A DNA stretch of 64,000 bases from Sphingobacterium faecium (GTDB lineage Bacteria > Bacteroidota > Bacteroidia > Sphingobacteriales > Sphingobacteriaceae): contig NZ_QBKH01000001.1 of the NCBI RefSeq assembly GCF_003054045.1, positions 682,001-746,000 of the forward strand, in the 5' to 3' direction. This document shows, piece by piece, positions 53,547 through 63,900 of this stretch (position 1 is its first letter; each line of letters begins with the position of its first letter). A program made the translations under genes and the position numbers. The notes under the pieces were generated by a model, which saw nothing but the letters and a program-made list of their open reading frames with translations, was not told the origin of the DNA and made no database searches.

Positions 53547-55460
53547 TTATTTATAACTACGTACAATTGGTTGAATCACTTCAAAGGATAGGGGCTCTTT
53601 ATGCAATAGGGGTATTTCATTATTATTCCATTCCCAAGCAGAAATAAATTGATATTCCTCATCATTTCGTTTGGCTTCACCCTCTGTTGTTTGATATTCT
53701 TCACGGAAATGTGCTCCACAAGACTCATTTCTTGTAATTGCATCATAACACATCAGTTCACCAATTTCCAAATAGTCTGCAACTCTCCCTGCTTTTTCTA
53801 TTTCGGTGTTCATGGTTGCCTCAGTTCCTGGAATATGAACATATTTATGAAATTCTTCTCTTAATTTTCTTATTTCAGAGATTGCAAATTTTAAACCATT
53901 TGCATTTCGAACGAGTCCGCAATAGTCATACAATATTTTACCAAGTGTTTTATGATAATAATCTACCGTTTTATCTCCTTTGCTATTGCTGAATCGATGC
54001 AATTGTGCTCTTACCTCTTGTTCAGCTTTTTCGAACTCAATATGATCTGTCGATATTTTTCCTGTATGGATATCCCCTGATAAATAATTTGCAATCGTAT
54101 AAGGTGCTATAAAATATCCATCTACAGAAGCCTGCAAGAGTGAATTTGCACCTAAGCGGTTAGCCCCATGATCTGCAAAATTAGCTTCACCTAAGGCAAA
54201 TAATCCAGGAATTGTGGTCATCAGTTCGTAATCTACCCAAAGACCGCCCATTGAGAAGTGTGCGGAAGGAGAAATCATCATCGGTACTTCATATGCATTG
54301 TAACCGGTAATTTTTTCATACATATCGAATAAGTTACCATACTTTTCTTTAATCTTCTCGATCCCTTGTTCTTTAATTGCTTTAGCAAAATCAAGATAAA
54401 CTGCATTTTTTAATGGTCCAATTCCAAAGCCAGCATCAATCCTTTCCTTTGCTGCACGAGACGAGATGTCTCTTGGGGCAAGGTTTCCAAAAGCTGGATA
54501 TCTACGCTCTAGGTAATAGTCTCTTTCCTGTTCGGGAATCTCATTGGCAGATCGTTGTTCATTTTCTTTACTCGGTACCCAGATTCTTCCATCGTTTCGC
54601 AATGATTCAGACATCAGCGTTAATTTGGATTGGTAATCTCCAGATTGCGGTAATGAAGTAGGATGAATTTGAATCCAGCTTGGACTAGCCATTAAAGCCC
54701 CTTTTTTATGGGCTCTCCAGATGGCAGAACCATTACATCCCATTGCTAAGGTAGAAAGATAGTATATTTTACCATAGCCACCCGTTGCCAATATCACTGC
54801 ATGTGCTGCATGCCGTTCGATTTGACCGGTGTCGAGATTTCTTATAATTACACCTCGTGCTTTCCCCTCAATAACTACTAAATCTAACATTTCATGTCTA
54901 CTATATAAAGCGACACTTTTTTTTCCTACCTGACGCATAAGCGCTTGATAAGAACCTAATAACAATTGTTGTCCTGTCTGTCCTCGTGAATAAAAGGTAC
55001 GGCTTACCTGCACCCCACCAAAAGAGCGATTATTTAAATAGCCACCATATTCACGACCAAAGGGTACTCCCTGAGCCACTGCTTGGTCAATTAGATTAAG
55101 TGAACATTCGGCCATACGGTAAACATTTGCTTCGCGAGCACGAAAATCACCACCTTTTAGTGTATCAACAAACATACGATACACACTGTCACCATCATTC
55201 TTATAATTTTTTGCCGCATTAACACCTCCTTGTGCAGCGACAGAATGTGCACGTCTAGGGCTGTCTTGGAAGCAAAAGGATTTGATATTATAGCCCATTT
55301 CTCCTAATGATGCAGCGAGGGAACTTCCAGCTAGCCCAGTTCCAATGACAATGACATCTAATTTTTTGCGATTTGCAGGATTGACCAATTTGGCGTTTTT
55401 TTTATAGTTCTCCCATTTTTTTTCCAAAGAACCTTCTGGGATTTTTGCTTCTAAATTCAT
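53547..55460 (-). CDS. sdhA: Succinate dehydrogenase/fumarate reductase flavoprotein subunit
   Basis: A 637-residue flavoprotein. [22 protein letters not shown] (about residue 35) is the FAD-binding loop, and [15 protein letters not shown] carries the His that covalently binds [32 protein letters not shown] and the capping-domain Arg form the active site. It oxidises succinate or reduces fumarate at the membrane face. The form is the B-type of Bacteroidota, Wolinella and Bacillus, which pairs with a single large cytochrome b subunit, as here. Confidence 0.96.
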   Translation of the reverse strand: MNLEAKIPEGSLEKKWENYKKNAKLVNPANRKKLDVIVIGTGLAGSSLAASLGEMGYNIKSFCFQDSPRRAHSVAAQGGVNAAKNYKNDGDSVYRMFVDTLKGGDFRAREANVYRMAECSLNLIDQAVAQGVPFGREYGGYLNNRSFGGVQVSRTFYSRGQTGQQLLLGSYQALMRQVGKKSVALYSRHEMLDLVVIEGKARGVIIRNLDTGQIERHAAHAVILATGGYGKIYYLSTLAMGCNGSAIWRAHKKGALMASPSWIQIHPTSLPQSGDYQSKLTLMSESLRNDGRIWVPSKENEQRSANEIPEQERDYYLERRYPAFGNLAPRDISSRAAKERIDAGFGIGPLKNAVYLDFAKAIKEQGIEKIKEKYGNLFDMYEKITGYNAYEVPMMISPSAHFSMGGLWVDYELMTTIPGLFALGEANFADHGANRLGANSLLQASVDGYFIAPYTIANYLSGDIHTGKISTDHIEFEKAEQEVRAQLHRFSNSKGDKTVDYYHKTLGKILYDYCGLVRNANGLKFAISEIRKLREEFHKYVHIPGTEATMNTEIEKAGRVADYLEIGELMCYDAITRNESCGAHFREEYQTTEGEAKRNDEEYQFISAWEWNNNEIPLLHKEPLSFEVIQPIVRSYK

Positions 55461-55483
55461 GTTCTTAAAATATGAAGGTTAAC

Positions 55484-56137
55484 CTATTGTGTAAAGTAAA
55501 TGTAGATGGGCATCATTGCAAATCCTACACTTATGATGACGGAATAAGCGATACCACAATTTCTTATCCATTTTACATATTTGGGATGGAAAAGCCCTAA
55601 GGTACGAATAGCGCTATGTACACCATGTATTAAATGATAGCACAATGCGACCATAGATAATACATAAATCACCACATACCACCATTCTCTAAAAGTGGTG
55701 ACCACCAATATGTAGAGATCTTTATTGCCATTACTGTCTATTGGGGGGGTGCCAAATTTATAGATATACCAAAAATTTTGAAAATGAATGACTAAGAATA
55801 TTAAGATAATTGTACCTAAAACACCCATATTGCGACTATACCATTTGCTGGCCCGCTGTCTTTGATCGCAATGGTATTTTTTTCCTGATCTTCTATTTTT
55901 AATGGTGATCACGACTGCATCTAATGCATGTAATATGATGCTGGTATATAAGACATACGATACTATTTTAATAACGATATTGCCTGATAAAAAATGAGAA
56001 TATGCATTAAATTGGGTATGTGCTTGTTCGGCAGGAAGAAATAATTGTAAGTTTCCTAAAAAGTGAATGATTAAGAAAAAACAAAGAAATAGACCTGTAA
56101 AACACATCAGCAATTTTCGAGATAGCGTTGTCAACAT
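55484..56137 (-). CDS. sdhC: Succinate dehydrogenase cytochrome b subunit (B-type)
   Basis: A 217-residue membrane subunit with five predicted helices and the His residues used to bind two b hemes in this type (IIHFLGN, SIILHALDAV, IFLVIHFQNFW, LCYHLIHGVHSAI). It starts MLTTLSRKLLMCFTGLFLCFFL; ATG at 56137 is used rather than the TTG two codons upstream. It anchors SdhAB and exchanges electrons with menaquinone. It precedes sdhA by 23 bp. Confidence 0.92.
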   Translation of the reverse strand: MLTTLSRKLLMCFTGLFLCFFLIIHFLGNLQLFLPAEQAHTQFNAYSHFLSGNIVIKIVSYVLYTSIILHALDAVVITIKNRRSGKKYHCDQRQRASKWYSRNMGVLGTIILIFLVIHFQNFWYIYKFGTPPIDSNGNKDLYILVVTTFREWWYVVIYVLSMVALCYHLIHGVHSAIRTLGLFHPKYVKWIRNCGIAYSVIISVGFAMMPIYIYFTQ

Positions 56138-56147
56138 AAGCAAAGAA

Positions 56148-57578
56148 TTAATAGTAACCGATTATTTTCATCCACAGACCACCAATTGCCATGTAGATCA
56201 CAAGTAATAAAACACCAATTTCAAAACCTTTTACCCACCATGATTTAAGGTCTACATATCCACTTCCGAAATAAACGGGGGCGGGGCCATGTCCATAGTG
56301 AGTCAGAACACCATATATTGAACCAACAAACCCAAGCATCATTGCGAGTAGCATACCTGGTATGCCTAAAGAAACCCCTACACCTAACATAGCAGCATAC
56401 ATTGCGGCAACATGAGCTGTCGCACTTGCGAAAATATAGTGACTGTAGAAGTAGACTAAAATAATTACAGGAAATGCAATAATCCAATTAAGACCCCCGA
56501 TTTGGGTTTTAATTAAATCGCTAAACCATCCTATAAATCCTAGCTCATTTAGGGAGCTAGCCATCATGACCAACACTGCAAACCAAACGATCGTATCCCA
56601 AGCGCCTTTTTCAGATTTGACATCTTCCCAAGTGAGTACGGAAGTGAGCAGCAAAAGTGTGAGTCCTATAAAAGCGGTTGTCGTGGCATCTATGGACAAC
56701 GAACCACCGAAAATCCATAAACTCAATAGAATGAAAAAGGCAAGTAACATCAACCATTCGTTTGTTTTAATTGCTCCCATTTCTTTTAGTTTTTCCCTTG
56801 CCATTTTGGGGGCATCAGCTGTTTTTTTTAATTCAGGTGGATATAATTTGTACAAGACTAGTGGCACTAGAATAAATGCAACAAGTCCAGGAACAAATCC
56901 TGCAGCTGCCCAAGACATCCATGTTATATTAATTCCTAAATCTGCTGCAAATTTCTGACACATCGGATTACTTGCTGTTCCGGTAAGAAACATTGATGAG
57001 GCAATGAGATTCATATAATAACTATTTAAAGTTAAATAGGCGCCAATTTTTCGATGTGTATTCGGGTCTTCTGGGAGTGAACCAAAGCTGATTGCCATAG
57101 ATTTCATAATGGGGTAGATGATACCTCCACCTCGAGCCGTATTGCTTGGTATAGCGGGAGCAAGGCAAACATCTGCAAGACCTAGTCCATAAGCTAAGCC
57201 CAATGAACTCTTTCCGAAAATTTTGATAAATATAAACGCAATTCTATTTCCTAAACCTGTTTTGATAAAGCCTCTAGCTATAAAAAATGAAATACCAATA
57301 AGCCAGATTACTTTGTCACCAAAACCACTTAATGATTTGGTAATAGATAGGGCGGGATTACCTGGTGCTAATACTTGTGTTAAAGCTGTAAATCCTATAG
57401 CTAGCATACACATGGTTCCCATAGGTGCTGCTTTTAGGATAATACCTAATATGGTTGCTGCAAAAATTGCAAATAGGTGCCAAGCTTCGGGCGATACACC
57501 ATGTGGTACCGGTATAAACCAAATAATCAATGCGAAAGCAAAGGTGATACCCATTTTTTTCATGTCCACTTCTTTCAT
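56148..57578 (-). CDS. DASS family dicarboxylate/anion transporter
   Basis: A 476-residue polytopic inner-membrane protein of the divalent anion:sodium symporter family, close in pattern to SodiT1/CitT-like 2-oxoglutarate/malate or citrate carriers. About 12 helices; NTARGGGIIYPIMKS (about residue 150) and TGTASNPMC (about 205) hold the two substrate/sodium signatures. ATG at 57578 (MKEVDMKKMGITFAF) is chosen; the longer frame from 57707 runs into the porin gene. sdhC follows after 10 bp, so the transported dicarboxylate would feed or leave the succinate/fumarate enzyme. Confidence 0.88.
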   Translation of the reverse strand: MKEVDMKKMGITFAFALIIWFIPVPHGVSPEAWHLFAIFAATILGIILKAAPMGTMCMLAIGFTALTQVLAPGNPALSITKSLSGFGDKVIWLIGISFFIARGFIKTGLGNRIAFIFIKIFGKSSLGLAYGLGLADVCLAPAIPSNTARGGGIIYPIMKSMAISFGSLPEDPNTHRKIGAYLTLNSYYMNLIASSMFLTGTASNPMCQKFAADLGINITWMSWAAAGFVPGLVAFILVPLVLYKLYPPELKKTADAPKMAREKLKEMGAIKTNEWLMLLAFFILLSLWIFGGSLSIDATTTAFIGLTLLLLTSVLTWEDVKSEKGAWDTIVWFAVLVMMASSLNELGFIGWFSDLIKTQIGGLNWIIAFPVIILVYFYSHYIFASATAHVAAMYAAMLGVGVSLGIPGMLLAMMLGFVGSIYGVLTHYGHGPAPVYFGSGYVDLKSWWVKGFEIGVLLLVIYMAIGGLWMKIIGYY

Positions 57579-57597
57579 AATATGTATGTTAGTTAGG

Positions 57598-58749
57598 TTA
57601 CAATCGACTTTGAACTTGTAAAATGAACAAATTGCCATTGTATTTGTTTGAACTTTCGAATTGATGTTTATAATAGTCGATCTGCATACCCATTTGTATT
57701 CTAGCACCGTAATTTTTTAAGAATTCTAAACTGATCATGGGTACTATAGATTGTCTTGGATTGGAATTTTGCCTAAAATCAGTATCTAAATATTCGTACC
57801 TGCATGAAAATTCAATAGCTTTTAGGTTTTTATAATCAATTTCATAACGCATATTGGGTAAGAAATAAGCCCCTCGCATTTGATATTGATATATGTTTTC
57901 TAGTCGATTTGCTTGTTCAAGACTGAAATATAAATTGTGATTAATCGCTTGTTTTGCCTCTATTTGAAAATCCATGTTCCACTTTTGAGCAAGTTGAAAT
58001 TTGGATGATATATCAAATGCTAAAGCGTGTACATTTCTTTTAAATACGGTACCCGCCCCCCCGTTTAATCCTATGCTAAAATCATGTTTTTTGGAAAGAT
58101 CAAACACAATACGCGTTAAAAATTGTTTACCATTATCCTTGTCCGAAACCTGATTTTTTCCATTTCCATTAACTACAGAAACAGCATACCGCATAGGTAT
58201 GGTACCAATAGGTAGTGTTCCGCCAACAGAGGCTCCTATCTGAAAGCTTGTCCAACCATTTTTACCAAACTCTGTATATTGATTTGACCATTCTAATGAT
58301 TTTATAATATCCACTGGGTATGTTTCTTCTAGTCCGAACCAAGGCCTGAACTGCCCTACAGTAATAGCAACCTTAGGATTAAAGCTATATCTCAGATAAG
58401 CGTTTTCTAAAACTCGTGTTTTGGGGTCATTTTTAAAATCTGCGAAGTTGGCTAAAGCTACAACTTCTACTCTTTTACTGATTTGTCCTTTCACTTGTGC
58501 TCGCATATATTTAAGAGAAAAGGAGTTGTTGGTACCCTTCTGATCTGTATGATGAAGGCCTTCTACATCAACATTTTTTTTAAGACTTGTGGTAAATCGT
58601 CCTTGAAAAAGTCCTTTGAATTGAAATTTAGGATAACTATCCAAAATTTTTCCTTGTGTACTATCTGGTACCTGGGCTCGAACAGCGTGACTTTTTAAAA
58701 GTATAAAACTGATCATGACACTTATTACAAAAGGTAAAAGTTTTTTCAT
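57598..58749 (-). CDS. Outer membrane porin (OprO/OprP-like) of the dicarboxylate operon
   Basis: A 383-residue beta-barrel outer-membrane protein with a signal peptide (KKLLPFVISVMISFILLKSHAVRAQ). GLFQGRFTTSLKKNVDVEG, LKYMRAQVKGQISKRVEVVALANFADF, and YLRYSFNPKVAITVGQFRPWFGLEETYP recall the phosphate-selective porin superfamily. ATG at 58749 is used instead of the longer frame from 58812. It is 19 bp upstream of the DASS gene on the same strand, so it probably admits the same anion through the outer membrane. Confidence 0.82.
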   Translation of the reverse strand: MKKLLPFVISVMISFILLKSHAVRAQVPDSTQGKILDSYPKFQFKGLFQGRFTTSLKKNVDVEGLHHTDQKGTNNSFSLKYMRAQVKGQISKRVEVVALANFADFKNDPKTRVLENAYLRYSFNPKVAITVGQFRPWFGLEETYPVDIIKSLEWSNQYTEFGKNGWTSFQIGASVGGTLPIGTIPMRYAVSVVNGNGKNQVSDKDNGKQFLTRIVFDLSKKHDFSIGLNGGAGTVFKRNVHALAFDISSKFQLAQKWNMDFQIEAKQAINHNLYFSLEQANRLENIYQYQMRGAYFLPNMRYEIDYKNLKAIEFSCRYEYLDTDFRQNSNPRQSIVPMISLEFLKNYGARIQMGMQIDYYKHQFESSNKYNGNLFILQVQSRL

Positions 58750-59216
58750 ATAAAAAAAATAATGTGAAAAGAACAAGGTATTGATTGATATAAATTTTAA
58801 TTTATACTCCAAATGTAATTGTATAGTTGGTTATTAATAAGCAATTCTTTTTTTTTGCTCATATAATAAAAGTAAGGAGTTAAATCTAAATAAAAAAGGA
58901 AAAAATATAATAATTCAATATTTTTTTAAGTTAAATGATTGGTTCAAGTTGCTTATTGAAAAAGTACTTCAATGAAAAAGTAATATACTGTTGTTTAGGT
59001 GAAGAGAGACGAAAAGCTTTTAACATCAATTTTGTGATGGGATAATCTGTTTAATCTCAAATGAGCAATATTATTAAGTAACATCATGCTTGCACAGAGA
59101 TTTTATCGTACAAGGATTTCGGATGAAATCTAAAAAAAGCCTTCGTCAGTTTATGACGAAGGCTTGATGTCTTTTTTATCTCAAGTATATTTTAAATCCT
59201 TTTTTGACAGGTCATA
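58750..59216. other. Intergenic region between the porin and TlpA genes
   Basis: No gene seen. The left part is the upstream region of the porin-DASS-sdhCAB operon and is strongly AT-rich, with no promoter I could place with confidence. The right part holds the terminator of the efflux operon. Confidence 0.5.
59137..59165 (-). terminator. Terminator of the RND efflux operon
   Basis: A perfect 12-bp stem AAGCCTTCGTCA / TGACGAAGGCTT with a 5-nt loop, followed on the minus strand by a T run, 52 bp after the TlpA stop. Confidence 0.9.
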
Positions 59217-59783
59217 TTAATTGATTTGAATGAGTTTATCCAAAGACTTTTTAATTGCTGGATCAGCATAGTCGCGCCCACCTTCCAGTCGATCTACCAG
59301 TTCTCCCTTTTTATTAAGGATTACTGTCGTTGGAATAGCGTTTCCTAAGAACTCAGATGGTATTTCACCATGGGGTGCATAGACTTGTAAATCATATTTA
59401 TTTTCAGCCATGAATGCTTTCGATTTATCCATCATACCATCAACATCTACCATTAAAAAGATAATTTCATTGTTTTCTTTAAAAGATTGTTTTAAAGAAT
59501 TTATAGATGGCATTTCATGAATACATGGGGGACACCATGTAGCCCAAAAGTTAATAAATACCACTTTACCTTTTAATGAACTTAACGTAATATCTTTTCC
59601 ATTTTCATCTATAAAGGAAACCTCATTAGCTTGGGATGTTGGACTTGTTGCAGCACTGTCAACAGTTGTTTCGACTGCTTGTGAATTTGGATTGTCTTTA
59701 GTTTGCGAATTGCAGGATACAGCAGTAATACTGGTTACAACCAGGAACATGCCGATCATTTTTTTATTTAAATGGGTTATCAT
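59217..59783 (-). CDS. TlpA-family thiol:disulfide oxidoreductase lipoprotein
   Basis: A 188-residue lipoprotein with signal peptide and lipobox VSC (Cys24), an acidic/Ser/Thr linker, and a TlpA/ResA-type thioredoxin domain. The active site is FWATWCPPCIHEMPS with CPPC at about 84-87, and the cis-Pro region reads AIPTTVILNKKG. It should act in the periplasm as a reductase of extracytoplasmic thiols. It lies 8 bp after the RND adaptor gene, an unusual partner for an efflux operon. Confidence 0.88.
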   Translation of the reverse strand: MITHLNKKMIGMFLVVTSITAVSCNSQTKDNPNSQAVETTVDSAATSPTSQANEVSFIDENGKDITLSSLKGKVVFINFWATWCPPCIHEMPSINSLKQSFKENNEIIFLMVDVDGMMDKSKAFMAENKYDLQVYAPHGEIPSEFLGNAIPTTVILNKKGELVDRLEGGRDYADPAIKKSLDKLIQIN

Positions 59784-59791
59784 ATTTATTT

Positions 59792-60895
59792 CTATTTGTT
59801 TATTATACCTTCTTTAATTTCTTCCGATGGTTTCAGTATGATTTGACTATCTGCCGAAACTTGACCAAATACTTCTGTTAAAGTATCCAAATATATGCCT
59901 TCTTTGATAGGAATACGTTTAATTTCCTGATTGTCTAATATAAGGATAAATGTGCCACTCTGTGTAGTCAGAATACTTTTTTTAGGTACCCAAGTTGACG
60001 GTTGCTTACGTTTTAACATGAGTTTGACTTGAGCATAATCTCCTCCTTGTAACTCTCCTGATATATTATTTACATCAAATTCTAGTGTTAATGATCGATC
60101 ATGTTGAGCCAACAGTCCAGATGTACGTGAAAGTGTTGTCTCAAATATTTTTCCAGGTTGAGAACTTACGGTAAAATTGGCTCGTACACCTTGTTGTACG
60201 GATGCAGCATGTTTTTCTGGAAGAGATAGGGTTAAGCGTAATTTATTTTCTTGTGCAATTATAAATAGAGATTGATTGGACGACGAGCCCGCCAATGCGC
60301 CTATAGATACATTTCTTTCCGTGATCACGCCATCGAAAGGAGCAGTGATACGTAGATATTGCTGTAATTGTGACGTATGCGAAGTACTTGCTTTAGAAGC
60401 TTCGAAAGAAGCTCTTGCACTTTCAACATTACTTTTAGCCCTGTCTAATTCAATTGCTGCTACGGCACCCGATGTTGTTGAAGCATCTTTTAAGCGATCA
60501 TATGCTTGCTGAGCAAAAAGATAATCACTGTAGATTTTCTGTTCTGTAGCTTTGTCAGATAAATAACGCTGATTCATTTCGGGAGCTTCTAATACCGCTA
60601 ATAGCTGTCCTTTGCGTACATGATCTCCGCGATCTACATATAGCTGTTTTACAAATCCTGATACTTTTGCAAATACTGCTACTTGCTCATAGGGTTTTAG
60701 TTCCGCAGGAATAGAAATTTCGTATTCTGGATGGATAAATTGTACTGATGCTGTTGGATGATTTATTCTTTTTTCCGTTTTTTTTGCTTCCTTATTCACC
60801 TGATTTTCTTGCTGTAAGCATGCCGTAAGTGGAATTGATAAGGCAAGTGCAAGGGTCAATCTTGTAATTTTATATGTTGAAATTGTAGGGGACAT
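59792..60895 (-). CDS. RND efflux periplasmic adaptor (membrane fusion) lipoprotein
   Basis: A 367-residue adaptor lipoprotein with lipobox LTAC (Cys26). Lipoyl-like halves are VAVFAKVSGFVKQLYVDRGDHVRKGQLLAVLEAPE (about residues 70-105) and YLRITAPFDGVITERNVSIGAL (about 175-200). Between them is a coiled-coil hairpin (about 108-165), and beta-barrel and membrane-proximal domains follow. It links the RND pump to an outer-membrane channel; no TolC gene is present in the window. It lies 20 bp after the pump gene. Confidence 0.91.
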   Translation of the reverse strand: MSPTISTYKITRLTLALALSIPLTACLQQENQVNKEAKKTEKRINHPTASVQFIHPEYEISIPAELKPYEQVAVFAKVSGFVKQLYVDRGDHVRKGQLLAVLEAPEMNQRYLSDKATEQKIYSDYLFAQQAYDRLKDASTTSGAVAAIELDRAKSNVESARASFEASKASTSHTSQLQQYLRITAPFDGVITERNVSIGALAGSSSNQSLFIIAQENKLRLTLSLPEKHAASVQQGVRANFTVSSQPGKIFETTLSRTSGLLAQHDRSLTLEFDVNNISGELQGGDYAQVKLMLKRKQPSTWVPKKSILTTQSGTFILILDNQEIKRIPIKEGIYLDTLTEVFGQVSADSQIILKPSEEIKEGIINK

Positions 60896-60915
60896 GATCG
60901 TATAGTTTAAATGAA

Positions 60916-63900
60916 TTATCTCGTTTGATTAGAAAAAAATTGGCTTTCCTCATCATCAGGATCTAGAGATGGACTGATATTAGCTGTTTTGGACATGAGG
61001 GATGAGAAAAAGTGTGGTAATAGAAGCAGAATCGCGAGGGTAGATGCAACAAGCCCACCAATAACAGCTCTACCTAATGGTGCAACTTGTTCTGCTCCGT
61101 CGCCAATCCCTATTGCCATCGGTAACATACCAGCTAGCATGGCAGCAGCAGTCATTAATATAGGTCTTAAACGGGATGCTGCTGCTAGTCTTGCTGCATT
61201 TACTGGTTTCAAAGCCATATTTTTTCTATAATATTCGGCTTGATTAACGAGCAATACAGCATTGGATACTGATACACCAATGGACATAATTATTCCCATA
61301 TAGGATTGTAAATTAAGTGTACTGTTGGATAAAAAAAGTAAAATCAGACTTCCGGTAATCACTGCAGGAATAACAGATAAAATAATCAATGGTACTTTAA
61401 AAGATTGGTAATAACCAGATAGCATCAAGAAAATAGCGATGATTGCTACTGCTAATCCGGTCAATAGGCTCCCTAATGTGTCATCCAGCAGCTGCATTGT
61501 TCCTTCTGTCCATACATTGATACCCCGAGGAGGTTGTCCTACATCATTGATTGCTTTTTTTACGGCAGTAGAAGCTGTACCCAAATCCTTATTGTACACA
61601 TTGGCTATAATGGTGACATAACGATTAGGACCTTTTCGGTTTACTTGTGCTGGGGAAGTCACTCTGCGCACTGTTGCAACATCTTCCAGTAGTGGACGAA
61701 GATTTCCTTTTTTTAACGGAAGCGACTTGAGCATTTCTTCTGATGACATGATATGCTCGGGAATTTGTACCTGAACTTGAAAAACAAGTCCTGATTTAGG
61801 ATCTATCCATAGATTTTTATCTGTAAATCGAGTAGAGGATGTAGCAGCAATCAAACTTCGTGTGACGTCTTGCATGGTTAAACCAAACTGACCCGCAAGA
61901 TCACGATTGACTTCAATTTCCATTGTAGGATATTCCAGTGATTCCGCGATGCGTACATCTCTTAAATATGATATTTCTTTTAAATTGGATTCAATTTTTG
62001 ATGCATATGCACTTGCAGCCATTAGTTGCCCAGCTCCGACTTTCACTTCAATCGGAGTCATGGCCCCTTGTCCCATTATTTTTTCAGTCAGCTCCATCGG
62101 TTCAAAATTTAGTTGTACTTGTGGGTACCTTTCGTTTATGTTTTTTCTTATTTCCTCTTTGAGATCCTCCATGGAATTTTTATAAATATCCTGATTAACG
62201 GATACTTGCAATACCGCTTCATGAGAAGCACTGGTAAACAGAAAAATAGGGTTGATTGGGGATGTTGCTGGATGCATCCCAACAAAAGCTGATGTGATCG
62301 TAATTCCATTGTCAGGAATCTTCACTTTGATATCCTCTGTAATTGCTTTGACAATTTGTTCTGTTTTTTCAATTCTACTCCCTTGGGGTGCTTGGATACG
62401 GATCTGAAAGTCGCCACTATTGGAAATAGGCATCACATCAGTACCAACAAAGTTCAATAATAATCCAGTTGTAGCTCCAGTGCATAAGGTGTACATTATA
62501 AAAAGGGGCAATGATTGGGTAGACCATTTCCTTATCCTATACGAATAGTTTAGGCTGAATTTTTCAAAAAATACTCTTTTTCTTGGTGTTTTCCTTATCT
62601 CTTGATACTTATCTTTCATAAGCCAAATGGCCAATATCGGAACGAAGGTTTGAGAAGCTATAAAAGAGGCAATCATAGCAAACGCTACAGCCATAGAGAG
62701 AGGAATAAACATGTCTCTAGGAATACCGGTCATGATAAAAGCAGGTGTTAACACAGCAAGGATACAAAGTAGAATTAACAATTTAGGAACAGAAATTTCA
62801 AGTAATGCATCGAGAATAGCTCTTTGTTTACCTTTTTTCATTTCCATATGCTGGTGTATATTCTCAATAGTGACCGTGGCTTCATCAACAAGGATACCGA
62901 TCGATAATGCTAGGCCACTCAATGTCATGATATTGATTGTTTGACCAAAGTAGTATAGCACCATAACAGCTGAAAGAATAGCAATTGGGATAGTAAGTAC
63001 CACGATAATTGCCCCCCGACTATCACCTAGGAATAAGAAGATCATCAATCCGGTAAATATGGCTCCCAATATACCTTCATGTATTAGATTTGTTAATGAT
63101 CGTTCTATATATTTTGACTGATCAAATTCATAACGGATATTTACATCTTCAGGAAGTTGGTTTTTTAACAGATCCATTGATGATTTTAAATTATTTACAG
63201 CATCAAGTGTCGAAGCATCAGCTTTTTTAATAATGGGCAAGTACACAGAGCGCTTTCCGTTGACCAAAGCATAACCTACTGTCTGATCCGCAGCGTCAGA
63301 TACTGAGGCTACATCACGAACATAAATGGTTCGATTGTCTGTTGTTCTAATAGGAGTGTTTAAAAATTCCTCCGGATTTTTGACAATTGAGTTAATCGGA
63401 GCCATTAAATTTTCATCTGCGATACGGATGTTTCCCGCAGGAGATGGAATGCTACTTTTTGTAATGGCTATGGTAATGTCTTCTGGATTCAGACCATTTG
63501 CTTGCATGGCTTGGGGATCAATATCGATCACTATAGAACGCGTGCTACCTCCAAATGGTGCAGGAGCAGTGATTCCAGGAATGTCGACAAACATAGGCCT
63601 AATCTTCGTCAGGACAAGAGTCTGTATTTCATTGATTGAGAGCTTGTCACTTTCAAATACCAATTGCCCGACAGGAAGTGAACTTCCATCAAAGCGTACG
63701 ACCATAGGAGGTACTGCTCCTGCAGGTAGAAAACCCATGGCTCTTGAAACTGATGTTGAAACCTCACCAGCCACTTGTGCCATGTTGGTGCCTGGATAAA
63801 AGGTCAGTTTCATCAGGCTTAGCCCTTGTACACTTTTAAAGTCTATGTTTTTGACACCGCTTACAAATAGGAGTACCTTCTGAAATTCATTTGCCATAAA

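Noticed and set aside
57579-57707. N-terminal extension of the DASS transporter
   Set aside because: It would overlap the upstream porin gene by about 110 bp and lacks membrane-protein character; ATG at 57578 fits.
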